Below are positions 38,201 through 48,832 of a stretch of 64,000 nucleotides of DNA, one piece after another (positions within the stretch are counted from its first letter, which is position 1; each line of letters opens with the position of its first letter). Below the pieces are notes generated by a model that was given only the letters and a program-made list of their open reading frames with translations, ran no database searches and was not told the DNA's origin. Origin of the DNA: Billgrantia saliphila (GTDB taxonomy: Bacteria > Pseudomonadota > Gammaproteobacteria > Pseudomonadales > Halomonadaceae); assembly GCF_002930105.1 (NCBI RefSeq), contig NZ_PJRN01000003.1, positions 290,092 through 354,091 on the forward strand, written 5' to 3'. A program made the position numbers and the translations under genes.

Positions 38201-38359
38201 ACCACGGCGGGATAGCCAGTCACGCAGCAGATCCTCTTCCACGCATCGGTTGCCTCCGCGATCTTTCCAGTCGCCCAGGTAGCGGTAGCCCAGGCTCCGC
38301 TGGAAAAAATTCACGACCTGCTGCTGGCTAAGACGTTCGCGCTCCCCGACCTTCGTCAT
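35225..38359 (-). CDS. hsdR: Type I restriction enzyme, HsdR subunit
   Basis: The 1044-aa protein has the N-terminal nuclease region with RPDIVLYVNGIALGVLELK (Asp...Glu-x-Lys, about residue 140-158), the helicase Walker A region THTQGSGKS-like (LWHTQGSGKSLSMVWLA), the DEAD-type box FVDECHRTQSG, and the FTGTPLL motif III. It translocates DNA and cuts it when the target is unmethylated. ATG 38359 is chosen for its purine-rich GGAGAGGGG ribosome site; the frame is open to 38437. A 175-base AT-rich gap (38360-38534) separates it from the GIY-YIG gene, so it may have its own promoter. Confidence 0.97.
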   Translation of the reverse strand: MTKVGERERLSQQQVVNFFQRSLGYRYLGDWKDRGGNRCVEEDLLRDWLSRRGYDDNLIGKALRELDLAAAVSGSKTLYDANRAVYGLLRYGVKVKPTVDMQSVTIWLIDWAHPEHNDFAVAEEVTVAGANTKRPDIVLYVNGIALGVLELKRSTVSVAQGIRQNLDNQKREFIRPFFATNQLVMAGNPSEGLRYGVIETPEKYWLEWQEQTPDWTPQTPVDPKFLAPWDDGSGSKLTYQLGWVCAKPRLLEMIHDFIVFDAGIKKACRHNQYFGVRAAQKHIHRREGGILWHTQGSGKSLSMVWLAKWIRENVRDARVLVITDRTELDEQIEKVFKGVDEHIHRTRSGADLIRVLGSGEEWLIGSLIHKFGTAEEGDVAGFVQDIHRHLPKGFRVQGNLFVFVDECHRTQSGKLHEAMKAILPESVLIGFTGTPLLKKDKRKSIEVFGRYIHTYKYDEAVEDKVVLDLRYEARDIDQHLTNQKRIDEWFELKTKGLNDYARAQLKKRWGTLQKVLSSRDRLEKIVADILWDMATRDRLMSGHGNAMLVAGSIYSACRLFEMFQQTELKGKCAIVTSYVPSTADIKGEATEGETEKLHQYEIYRQMLAQHFDEPAETAVTKVEKFEQQVKKRFIDEPGQMKLLIVVDKLLTGFDAPPATYLYIDKKMQDHALFQAICRVNRLHTEDKEVGYVIDYKDLFKSLEQSIQDYTGGAFEAFDTEDVEGLLEDRLTKARERLEETREAVKALCEGVERPQDSAAYRRYFVGSSDAPEVQKDNEPRRMALYKQVGALLRAYANLANEMIQAGYTEAEVVRIRDEVVHFEKVREEVKLASGDYIDMKLYEPAMRHLLDTYIRADDAEKLSAFDDMTLVELIIERGEDAVKALPDAMADDKEAMAETIENNVRRLIIDEMAVNPKYYEYMSELLDALIKQRRQEAIEYQEYLAKIVALARQAGRQEPVASYPAGIDTPALQSLYDNLGQDTMLAIRLDERICAVKKADWRNNTFKEREVRNAIRAVLESEVRASGAHDVDAVLELVKAQHGY

Positions 38360-38534
38360 TCCCCTCTCCTTCCCCTTCATTATTGTATCTTCGCCCGGCT
38401 CGCCAAAGCAGTGGCGGTGTTCTCGCAGCGCCAGCACGGGAAATAGCGCAACGCTGAATCTAGTCCCTTTATCGACCCATCTGTCTAATGCTTAAGGACT
38501 GCAGTTTCAGTTCAATTAATGGCAATAGTGATTA

Positions 38535-39434
38535 TTACCCGTCACCTCCTACTGATTGAGCACGGGCATTCTGCAAGGCCTTCAGCGTGCGACCTGCCTC
38601 GTCCTTCCAGGCAATCCGTCCGTTCGCTGCCCCACCGACCAGTACGCCAGCCGCGGTAGAAGGCGAGTTGAAACGGTAGTCCTGCGTGAATACCAGCGCA
38701 TCACCATCCACGCGAAGCACTTGGCGCTCAAGAAGCTGCACACGCAGATCATGCATATAGTCGTGGATGGAGGCGACTTCCGTGGCACGCGCACGGGAAC
38801 CCTCGAACACGACGAAACCATCGCCCACTTCACGCCCGGTAGCCTTCGCGCCGCGCTCTTCCAGATAGAGGGTTTCATCCAGAAGCGCCTCTCCCACTGC
38901 TCCTTCCCGGGCCTGCCCAGCTGCGGCCTCAAAGGCATCGATTCCCAACAGAGGAAAAATCACCAACATCTCCTGTAGAAACCACTCAGCATCGGCTCTG
39001 TCCGGTTCCGATAAGGGCGGTGATGCCGGGCTAGTACCATTCTCGAGGCTCCACTGATTGGCCGCCTTCGCCAGTTCCAACAGGCGAGCCTCAAGATACC
39101 GTACATGTGCCTTGTTCAATCCCTCATTGGTGCTGGTGAAGGCGACGAAGCGGGTCCAGAAGTCTTTGCCCGCCACATGTTGGCGCAATCGATCGCGAAG
39201 GACGTCCGCCTCGCCCACATAAAGACGCGATGTCCCCTCTTCTGCCGGGCCCGTCAGTACATAAACCCCGGGCTGCCCCAGCTCATCCCGCGACAAGGCT
39301 TGACTCAGCTGCGCCCGCCCGGCCACTACGGCACGACCGGTCCAGTTGGATTTCTCGACGATCCGCAGTCCCTCCGGTACGCCATCGGCGAGAAAGATAC
39401 GAATGGAAGTGGGACGGGCTTGCGATTGCATCAT
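38535..39434 (-). CDS. GIY-YIG nuclease-like protein with DUF4357 domain
   Basis: The 299-aa protein has a GIY-YIG-type core: GVYVLTGPAEE (in place of GIY, near residue 56) and RLYVGEADVLRDRLRQH (the YIG strand and catalytic Arg, near residues 70-86), with an acidic ligand further on. The C-terminal 60 residues (STAAGVLVGGAANGRIAWKD, then EAGRTLKAL) form a DUF4357 domain. It overlaps the hsdS stop by 4 bases (39431-39434), so it is translationally coupled inside the restriction operon, between hsdS and hsdR. Its role there is unknown; extra nuclease or regulator are options. Confidence 0.88.
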   Translation of the reverse strand: MMQSQARPTSIRIFLADGVPEGLRIVEKSNWTGRAVVAGRAQLSQALSRDELGQPGVYVLTGPAEEGTSRLYVGEADVLRDRLRQHVAGKDFWTRFVAFTSTNEGLNKAHVRYLEARLLELAKAANQWSLENGTSPASPPLSEPDRADAEWFLQEMLVIFPLLGIDAFEAAAGQAREGAVGEALLDETLYLEERGAKATGREVGDGFVVFEGSRARATEVASIHDYMHDLRVQLLERQVLRVDGDALVFTQDYRFNSPSTAAGVLVGGAANGRIAWKDEAGRTLKALQNARAQSVGGDG

Positions 39435-40810
39435 AAGGCGGCCTCCGGCCGCACCAGCCGCACCCGTCCGGTAAGAAGCTGCTGCATCATGCCCTGCTTG
39501 ATCTGGCGAGCCTTATCACGACGGCGCTCCAGGGCCTCAATCTCGGCGTCCATATCGGAGAGGGCATTGGCAATGGCAACTTGTTCGTCAGTTGGAGGCA
39601 AAGAGATTTCGATCTCAGCAATATGCTTCCTGTTTGTAGCAAGTACCTTGGTGCCGGCAGCCAAGCGTTTTAGCATTTTCGAGAAGGCTGGACAGAACTG
39701 AAGATAGCCCTTGAACCCATCTGCCAGGACATCCTTGTTAAACCTCGCGGCCACCGTATGCAGTCCGGCCACGATCCCTTCTGCGGGAACCTGTCTAATT
39801 TCAACAGACTTCCCGACCCCGTCTAGGTCTTCCGATGCATCAACAAGAATAAGATCGCCGACTTGCAGACGGTCCAATCGGCTCACCTTATTCTTTGATA
39901 TTCTTGGCAGGTCGGCAATGCCAGTGCCCAAGCCTGGAGCGGAAAGTCCATGGATATCACCATAGTGAAGGTAGGCAACACCCGCGCCTTGACTTAGTTC
40001 CGCCCGAGAATTCGCACCCGTTTTTAGGAACATCACATGATCCCCCAGCCGCTTACTCTCCCAGTCTCCGGTAAAGCCCGGCAGGCGGGCCTGGCCGGTA
40101 AGGAGTTGCTGCATAGCAGCCTGCTTGATAGCGCGCTTCTTGGCGATCAAGAGGTCGAGGGAATCGATCAGCGCGTCGACATCTGACAAGGCGGTGGCGA
40201 TGGCATGCCTTTCTGAAAGAGATGGGAGCTGAATCTGCAACCGAGAAAGTGCACCTTGGTTGAGGTTCGTCATAGTTGATCCGACAGAGCCATCTTCAAT
40301 AGCATCAATTACACGTTTGGTTGTAAGAATCCGCTGAATGAAAACTGAATTTGCCCTATCTGAGCAACGAATAATCAGAGATCCAGTTCCACATAGCCAG
40401 CCGGCCTGGTCCTCATGAACCACTGCACAGCGCCCCATATCGCCGCGCCGTCCAATCACGATATCGTCAGGCCTCATACGATAGGAAGCCAGTCGACGAG
40501 CTGCTTCTTCCGAAATGGACGTTTTCGGGTCAGGTAAAAGTTGGCCATCGGTGATATGCATCGGATTTATAAGAGGTACTCCACCTTCAATATAGTCCGA
40601 CTTATGTAATGCAGTACCGAATGGCCCAGTCCTGAATTTGGCCAATTGGTCTAGCTTGGTAACACTCCAATCCTTCGGAATCACTCCTACCTCGGTCCGC
40701 TTGTACCCCGGCGGCACATCGTCCTGTGCCGCCGGGGCAACCACCGGTAGATAGCCCTGAGGGGCTTCACGCACGGCGAAGTCTTCCATGGCCTCGCTAT
40801 GCTCAGACAT
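39431..40810 (-). CDS. hsdS: Type I restriction-modification specificity subunit HsdS
   Basis: The 459-aa protein has the two target-recognition-domain layout of HsdS. The first domain starts with the typical YKRTEVGVIPKDWSV segment (about residue 37). The conserved central and C-terminal repeats are visible as IKQAAMQQLLTGQARL (near residue 235) and IKQGMMQQLLTGRVRL (near the end). The recognition domains are clearly more AT-rich than the surrounding genome. The Met at 40810 overlaps the hsdM stop by 8 bases and is preferred over 40834. The DNA site recognised cannot be read from sequence. Confidence 0.96.
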   Translation of the reverse strand: MSEHSEAMEDFAVREAPQGYLPVVAPAAQDDVPPGYKRTEVGVIPKDWSVTKLDQLAKFRTGPFGTALHKSDYIEGGVPLINPMHITDGQLLPDPKTSISEEAARRLASYRMRPDDIVIGRRGDMGRCAVVHEDQAGWLCGTGSLIIRCSDRANSVFIQRILTTKRVIDAIEDGSVGSTMTNLNQGALSRLQIQLPSLSERHAIATALSDVDALIDSLDLLIAKKRAIKQAAMQQLLTGQARLPGFTGDWESKRLGDHVMFLKTGANSRAELSQGAGVAYLHYGDIHGLSAPGLGTGIADLPRISKNKVSRLDRLQVGDLILVDASEDLDGVGKSVEIRQVPAEGIVAGLHTVAARFNKDVLADGFKGYLQFCPAFSKMLKRLAAGTKVLATNRKHIAEIEISLPPTDEQVAIANALSDMDAEIEALERRRDKARQIKQGMMQQLLTGRVRLVRPEAAL

Positions 40811-43319
40811 CGGCACACACCCCCATTGTCTCAAGGTGACCCGTGACCTTGCGGGTCAGCGCTTCCACCTCACGTTCAATGGAAGGCAACGGTTCGGCGT
40901 AACGTTCCTCCAGTTCGCGTACGCGGCCGGCGAGACGGTTGGTGATACGTTCCACCTCGGCTTCGATGGCGGCGCGGATGTCGGCCAGCCACTTATCATC
41001 CACGACAAGCCACTTGATCTCGTACTCGGTCAGCTCACCGTAACGGGCCAGTACGGCCTGGTTGAGTTCGGCCTCGGCGTCCTTGGCCGCCTTCTTGGCG
41101 CTGGCCTCGGCGTCCAGGAGTTTCTGGCAGCGCCGGAGGACTACGATCTCTTCATCGCTGTCGGGCTCCCCCTTGAGGGCCTTGAGACGTTTGGGAATCT
41201 CGGTCTTGGTGACCTTGCCTTTGTCGTTCTTGACCTCGCTGAGCGGGTCTTCCTCGCCATCTTGCTCCTCAATGAATTCCTCCAACTCGCGGGTGGCAGC
41301 CTCAGACTCGGCCTGTAGCCGTTCCAGTTGCGCCTGTTCTTCGGCGAAATAGCGGGCGATCACCAACGTTGGCGGGACCAGGTCAAGCTTGTATTTCCTG
41401 GCCTTCTTGCCATTGCCGATCACCAGGTCCGGCTCTTCCTTGATCTTGCGTTCCTTGTTCTCGATCACGCCACGAGGCCTGGCCGCTTCCTGCCACCCTT
41501 CGGCAGCGATGAGATAAACATCGTCCTGCATGACGCCGGCCCAGTAGTCCATCAGACGCTGGTAGACGGCGTAGCGGTCCAGCAGGGGCACCGAGGCGAA
41601 GCGCTCGAGCAGGTCCTCGGAGAGTTCATGAATCACCTGACGGGGCTGAATGCCAGCAGTTAACCCCATCAGTAGTGACCAGTGGGCCGACTGCCAACTC
41701 TCGATGATTAAATTTACGCGTCCAGCGAAGGCCTGGAAATCGGGGTGAGTCAGCACCGTGGGCTTGACTTGCTGTGTCTCGACCTTTGCTTCCAGGTAAC
41801 CTGGCCGCCCACTATCCTGGAACAGTGCCTCGCGTAAATCAGGCAGCACGGACCAATAGGGCTGAAGGGCATCCACATCGCGCTGCGGAATGCCGCCGTT
41901 GAGATGCGCGTCCAGGTCATGCAGATCCTCGCGCTCGCCGGCATCGATATAGCGCGGGATATTGAGGTTGTAGCCATTGGACTCAGAGGCGATCTCGTTC
42001 AGCGATACCAGGCGAGAATAGCCAGGCACTTCCTTCTGGTGGTTGAACACATCGACGATCTTGTGGATATCACGCGAGCGCAGGCGGTTCTTGTTGCCGT
42101 CCTTCACGTACTCGCGGCTGGCATCCACCATGAAGATTCCACGACGTGCCTGTGCATGCTCCTTGTCGATAATCAGTATGCAGGCCGGAATACCGGTACC
42201 GTAGAAGAGGTTGGCCGGCAGGCCGATAACGCCCTTGATCAGGCCCCGCTTAACGAGGTTGCGGCGAATGTCCGCCTCTTTGTTACCGCGGAACAGCACG
42301 CCGTGGGGGAGGATGATGGCCCCTTTGCCGGTGGACTTCAGCGACTTGATCATGTGGAGCAGGAAAGCGTAGTCGCCATTCTTGGCCGGAGGGATACCGT
42401 ACTCGAAGCGACCGAACTCGTCATGTTCGGGGTCCAGACCGTTGCTCCAGGACTTGGCAGAAAACGGTGGATTGGCAACGGCATAGTCGAAGGTCTTGAG
42501 CCCCCCGTAATTGTCAGCCCCTCCTCCAATGGGGTTTCCTTCTCCATCCCGAAAAAAAGATTTGGGCTGAGGGCCTGCATTATTTTTGAAATAGGGGCTA
42601 GACAGTGTATTGCCACGCCATATCTCAGCGGTGGGATAGTCGTGGAGGATCATGTTCATCTTTGCCAACGCCCAGGTGGCAATGTCATTCTCCTGGCCGT
42701 AGATGCTCATGCCATCGGGCGCCTCATAGGCGGCGCGCAGCAGTAGCGAGCCGGAACCGCAGGTCGGATCATAGATGGTTTCGTCAGGGCGGGTGCTCGG
42801 CCCGATACCCACCACCTGGGCGATCACCCGCGAGACCTCTCCCGGCGTGTAGAACTGCCCCTTGCTCTTGCCCGACTCGGTGGCGAAGTGACGCATCAGG
42901 TATTCGTAGGCGTCACCCAAAAGGTCGTCGCCATCGGCCCGGTTGGCGCCTAGATCGAGCTGATCGAAAATCGCTACCAGCTTGGAGAGTCGATCCTGCA
43001 TGTCCTTGCCGGAGCCAAGCCGGGTCTCATCGTTGAAGTCGGCCTGATCGATGACGCCCTTGAGGTCATTGGCCTCGGCCAGCCGGCGAATGATCATGTT
43101 GATCTTGTCGCCGATCTCCTTGTCGCCTTTCAGGGCAACCATGTCGGCAAAGCTACCGCCCTCGGGCACTTCAATCAGAGAGTCCTTCTTGTCACTGACA
43201 TACTTCATGAACAGCAGGGTCAGTACATAATCCTTGTACTGGGAAGCGTCCATGCCACCACGAAGTTCATCGCATGACTGCCAGAGAGAGCTGTAAAGCT
43301 GGGATTTCTTCAGTGCCAT
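40803..43319 (-). CDS. hsdM: Type I restriction-modification DNA methyltransferase HsdM (long form)
   Basis: The 838-aa protein is an adenine-N6 methyltransferase. The HsdM N-terminal domain (LWQSCDELRGGMDASQYKDY) is followed by GQFYTPGEVSR (155-165), SAM motif I DPTCGSGSLLL (184-194) and catalytic motif IV NPPF (283-286). The last 300 residues add a helical, acidic region (around 690-740) not found in short HsdM such as EcoKI (529 aa); this may be an extended HsdS/HsdR contact region. It is the second gene after the RhuM-Fic gene, 98 bases downstream. Confidence 0.96.
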   Translation of the reverse strand: MALKKSQLYSSLWQSCDELRGGMDASQYKDYVLTLLFMKYVSDKKDSLIEVPEGGSFADMVALKGDKEIGDKINMIIRRLAEANDLKGVIDQADFNDETRLGSGKDMQDRLSKLVAIFDQLDLGANRADGDDLLGDAYEYLMRHFATESGKSKGQFYTPGEVSRVIAQVVGIGPSTRPDETIYDPTCGSGSLLLRAAYEAPDGMSIYGQENDIATWALAKMNMILHDYPTAEIWRGNTLSSPYFKNNAGPQPKSFFRDGEGNPIGGGADNYGGLKTFDYAVANPPFSAKSWSNGLDPEHDEFGRFEYGIPPAKNGDYAFLLHMIKSLKSTGKGAIILPHGVLFRGNKEADIRRNLVKRGLIKGVIGLPANLFYGTGIPACILIIDKEHAQARRGIFMVDASREYVKDGNKNRLRSRDIHKIVDVFNHQKEVPGYSRLVSLNEIASESNGYNLNIPRYIDAGEREDLHDLDAHLNGGIPQRDVDALQPYWSVLPDLREALFQDSGRPGYLEAKVETQQVKPTVLTHPDFQAFAGRVNLIIESWQSAHWSLLMGLTAGIQPRQVIHELSEDLLERFASVPLLDRYAVYQRLMDYWAGVMQDDVYLIAAEGWQEAARPRGVIENKERKIKEEPDLVIGNGKKARKYKLDLVPPTLVIARYFAEEQAQLERLQAESEAATRELEEFIEEQDGEEDPLSEVKNDKGKVTKTEIPKRLKALKGEPDSDEEIVVLRRCQKLLDAEASAKKAAKDAEAELNQAVLARYGELTEYEIKWLVVDDKWLADIRAAIEAEVERITNRLAGRVRELEERYAEPLPSIEREVEALTRKVTGHLETMGVCADV

Positions 43320-43417
43320 TGATATTCCTAAACGCTGATACAGTGCTTGCCGTTTTCAGGCTTGTACCGTGCACCGTGGTGATAATATCTTGTCCGTACC
43401 CTTCGCGTCGGTCATCG

Positions 43418-44428
43418 CTAACTACCATCGACTGTGCGGGCCAGCATATTCATGATCAGCCGGATCATGGTCTCCTTATTGGCCGGATCGGACTCGGCGA
43501 TCAGTAGCGTCAGCGCCGCCAGGCCTACGTCGTTCACCACCACCTCGCCATGCTCGTTAAGCAATCGGTTATTACGATAGAGGAAGTCGACGAAAAGGTA
43601 GGCGGCACTTCGCTTGTTGCCATCGGCGAACGGGTGGTTCTTGACCACGAAATAAAGCAGATGCGCCGCCTTGGCCTCCACCGATGGGTAGGCCGGTTCG
43701 CCGAAGATCGTCTGGTCGAGATTGCCCAGCAGCGCGTCAAGGCCATCGCCACGCTCGCGAGCGAACAGCTCGGTCGCCTCCCCTCGCGCCATCAGCTCAG
43801 CCTTGAGCGAAGCAAGCGCCGTGCGGGCTTCTTCCGGTGTTGGCAGCAGGCCGCCGGCCTGAGACCGGGGCTCGGTCAGCAGGCCCTCGTCGTAACGCTG
43901 GAGCAAAAGGAAAGTCTGGGCATAGCGGGTAACGATATCGACGAGTCCGCGGCCGCTATCGGTATCCAGCGCTGGGCTGCCGGCCGTCTTGCGCACCAGA
44001 GCCATGGCTGCCTCCAGCTCGCGAGCGTTCTCCTCGAAGCGCTGGCGACTCAGCGTCCAGCCCTGAGTGAGATGCTCACGCAGAACCCGTGTGGCCCATT
44101 GGCGGAACTGCACCGCCCGCTGCGAATTGACGCGATAACCCACGGAAATTACGGCATCAAGGTTATAGTGCCTGACGCGCCGCGTCACCTGGCGACGTCC
44201 CTCTTGGCGAACTACCGAGGATTCCTCGGTAGTTGCCGATTCGTTCAGTTCCGCATCAGCATAGATATTCTTCAGGTGCAGGCTGATGTTATCGGTTGAA
44301 GTGTCGAAGACCTCTGCCATCTGTCGCTGGCTCAACCAGACGGTATCCCGTTCGGTGTCGAGCTTCACCTCCACGGAGTGATTGCCATCCTGGTAGATGA
44401 CCAGGAGGCCCGGGCTATGTGTATTCAT
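43418..44428 (-). CDS. RhuM-like protein with C-terminal Fic/Doc domain
   Basis: The 336-aa protein has an N-terminal RhuM/virulence-protein region with a predicted winged helix (DTVWLSQRQMAEVFDTSTDN, near residues 28-47, and YNLDAVISVGYRVNS near residue 88) and a C-terminal Fic/Doc fold with HPFADGNKRSAAYLFVDFL (near residue 263). The motif matches HxFx(D/E)GNKR, so the catalytic His, the Asp and the anion-binding GNKR are present. Fic proteins AMPylate or phosphorylate target proteins. It heads the restriction gene run on the same strand and could regulate or act as a toxin-like partner. Confidence 0.9.
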   Translation of the reverse strand: MNTHSPGLLVIYQDGNHSVEVKLDTERDTVWLSQRQMAEVFDTSTDNISLHLKNIYADAELNESATTEESSVVRQEGRRQVTRRVRHYNLDAVISVGYRVNSQRAVQFRQWATRVLREHLTQGWTLSRQRFEENARELEAAMALVRKTAGSPALDTDSGRGLVDIVTRYAQTFLLLQRYDEGLLTEPRSQAGGLLPTPEEARTALASLKAELMARGEATELFARERGDGLDALLGNLDQTIFGEPAYPSVEAKAAHLLYFVVKNHPFADGNKRSAAYLFVDFLYRNNRLLNEHGEVVVNDVGLAALTLLIAESDPANKETMIRLIMNMLARTVDGS

Positions 44429-44730
44429 GTCGTTGTCCCTGTCACTGCCGCCTCTCTGAACCGGAGGCTCAAGGCTCTTATGATACAGACGACCAACGGC
44501 CGCGGATGAATCGTGCCATAATGCTACGCGGTGTCGCCTCGGGTCGCCAAGCGCCCATGACGCCCGTCCTCGTCCCAGACAAGATCTCGTTGCTATCCTC
44601 GATCGTCAGTGAGACCAGCTTGGGGCGCACGAGCTTCTCGCGCCCGGCGCGGATCTCTCCTGGTTGGGCAGCAGCTACCCAGCCTGTTTCAGCGCCGCCC
44701 AGGCCACATGGACCAGAAAGCGAATTCTTT

Positions 44731-44823
44731 AAACATGTCAGAGGGACATGTTTACCGCATCGACATGTCCTCGGGACGTGTCGAAAAAATCGCGTTCCAT
44801 AAACATGTCGTGGTGACATGTCG
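44731..44823. repeat. Three 23-bp inverted repeats built on ACATGTC / GACATGT
   Basis: Unit 1 (44731-44753): AAACATGTC, 5-base loop, GACATGTTT. Unit 2 (44761-44783): CGACATGTCC, 3-base loop, GGACGTGTCG with one mismatch. Unit 3 (44801-44823): AAACATGTC, 5-base loop, GACATGTCG. Each unit is 23 bp; the units start 30 and 40 bp apart. They could be hairpins of a REP-like element or a cluster of binding sites. No protein is linked to them by evidence. Confidence 0.85.
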
Positions 44824-44927
44824 ACGCCATGGATACGCCAGCGAGCACTTCATCGAAGTGGTTTTCGAGCACACACCCCACACCCGATAATCTAAGTAAA
44901 TCAATAAATTAACCATGTTAGCGCGGC

Positions 44928-44961
44928 AAAAAAAGCGCCCCGCTGTCGGGGCGCCTTTTTA
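44928..44961 (-). terminator. Intrinsic terminator of katG (bidirectional shape)
   Basis: GCGCCCCG (44935-44942) pairs with CGGGGCGC (44947-44954) around a 4-base loop. On the minus strand it is followed by seven T; on the plus strand by CTTTTT. Confidence 0.93.
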
Positions 44962-44977
44962 CTACGCTTGACCCAGA

Positions 44978-47677
<2,700 letters not shown>

Positions 47678-48832
47678 ATGACCGCGGCCGAGCTGCTCGA
47701 ACGCCTGGTGGGCTTTCCCACCGTCTCCCGTGAATCGAACCTGGAGCTGATCGGCTTCGTCGAGGCCTACCTCGACGAGCTTGGCGTCGAGCATTGGCGC
47801 ATCGAAAGCGACGATGGCGGCCGAACCAACCTGTTGGCCCGCATCGGCCCCGAGGTGGAAGGCGGCGTGGTGTTGTCGGGCCACACCGACGTGGTGCCGG
47901 TGACCGGCCAGCCGTGGAGTACCGATCCGTTCGCGCTGGTCGACAAGGGGGACGGCAAGCTCTACGGACGCGGCACCTGCGACATGAAAGGTTTCATCGC
48001 CTGTGCCCTGGCCGAGGTGCCCGACTGGACGAAGCGGGACCTGCGCGCACCGATCACCCTGGCACTCTCCTACGACGAGGAGATCGGCTGTCTCGGTGCG
48101 CCGCGCATGATCGACCGGCTAATGGCCGATCACCCCCGGCCCGCCGCGGTGATCGTCGGCGAGCCGACCCTGATGCAGCCGGTGGTCGCGCACAAGGGTG
48201 CCACCAACCTGCGCACCACCGTGACCGGCCGCGCCTCCCACTCCAGCCAGATCGACCAGGGCGTCTCGGCCATCCACGTGGCCGCGCGGCTAGTGACGAA
48301 GATCGAGGACGTGATGGCCGAGCTGCGTGCCGAGGGTCGCATCGACGAGGCCTTCAATGTCGCCCACTCGAGCCTGCACGTGGGCAAGATCGCCGGCGGC
48401 ACCGCCATCAACATCATGGCACGCGAATGCACCTTCGAGTGGGAGATACGCCACCTGCCCAAGGATCGCTTCGAGGATCTGCTCGGCCGGGTGAACGACT
48501 ACGCCGCCGAGCTCGAAGCCGAGATGCAGCGCCGCGCTCCCGAGGCCGGCATCGTCACCGAGGCACTCAACGTTACCGTGCCGGCGCTGGCCGATGACAA
48601 CAATACCGAGGTGCTCGCCCTGTGTCGCGAACTCCTCGGCGAGCAGCCCAGCGGCGCGGTGGCCTATGCCACCGAGGCCGGGCAGTTCCAGCGCGTAGGG
48701 CTGCCCACCGTGATCTGCGGCCCCGGCAGCATCCGCCAGGCGCATCAGCCGGACGAATACATCGAGATCGAACAGCTCGCGGCCGGCACCCGCTTCATGC
48801 AGGTCTTGGGGCGCCGGCTGGCTAGCCGTTAG
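47678..48832 (+). CDS. argE: Acetylornithine deacetylase
   Basis: The 384-aa M20-family zinc hydrolase frees ornithine from N-acetylornithine in arginine synthesis. Zinc and catalytic residues are visible in VLSGHTDVVPVTGQPW (near residue 67-82), YGRGTCDMKGFIAC (near 98), SYDEEIGCLGAP (near 130), and the final His near residue 352. AGGAG precedes the ATG. Its stop overlaps the stop of the convergent lactonase gene by 4 bases. Related succinyl-diaminopimelate desuccinylase is less likely given the NIMARECTFEWEIR region. Confidence 0.92.
   Translation: MTAAELLERLVGFPTVSRESNLELIGFVEAYLDELGVEHWRIESDDGGRTNLLARIGPEVEGGVVLSGHTDVVPVTGQPWSTDPFALVDKGDGKLYGRGTCDMKGFIACALAEVPDWTKRDLRAPITLALSYDEEIGCLGAPRMIDRLMADHPRPAAVIVGEPTLMQPVVAHKGATNLRTTVTGRASHSSQIDQGVSAIHVAARLVTKIEDVMAELRAEGRIDEAFNVAHSSLHVGKIAGGTAINIMARECTFEWEIRHLPKDRFEDLLGRVNDYAAELEAEMQRRAPEAGIVTEALNVTVPALADDNNTEVLALCRELLGEQPSGAVAYATEAGQFQRVGLPTVICGPGSIRQAHQPDEYIEIEQLAAGTRFMQVLGRRLASR

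Larger units (their letters stand above)
44429..44977. other. 549-base gap between RhuM-Fic gene and katG
   Basis: No convincing gene is seen. Short frames on both strands (for example 44478-44819 minus and 44609-44890 plus) are mostly made by translating the palindromes at 44731-44823 and give Cys/His/Arg-rich strings. The gap holds the upstream region of the RhuM-Fic gene, three 23-bp dyads, a short AT-rich stretch (44888-44930) and the katG terminator. Confidence 0.6.

Noticed and set aside
44731..44823. CRISPR-like repeats
   Set aside because: Only three units, each itself a palindrome, with unequal gaps of 7 and 17 bp and no cas genes; not a repeat-spacer array.
44478..44890. Short Cys/His/Arg-rich frames on both strands
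   Set aside because: Their odd composition is produced by translating the ACATGTC dyads; no ribosome site or family match.
32094..44977. tRNA or integrase as basis of the island
   Set aside because: I found no tRNA-like sequence at the edges and no recombinase gene; only the sbcC-end remnants suggest the insertion point.
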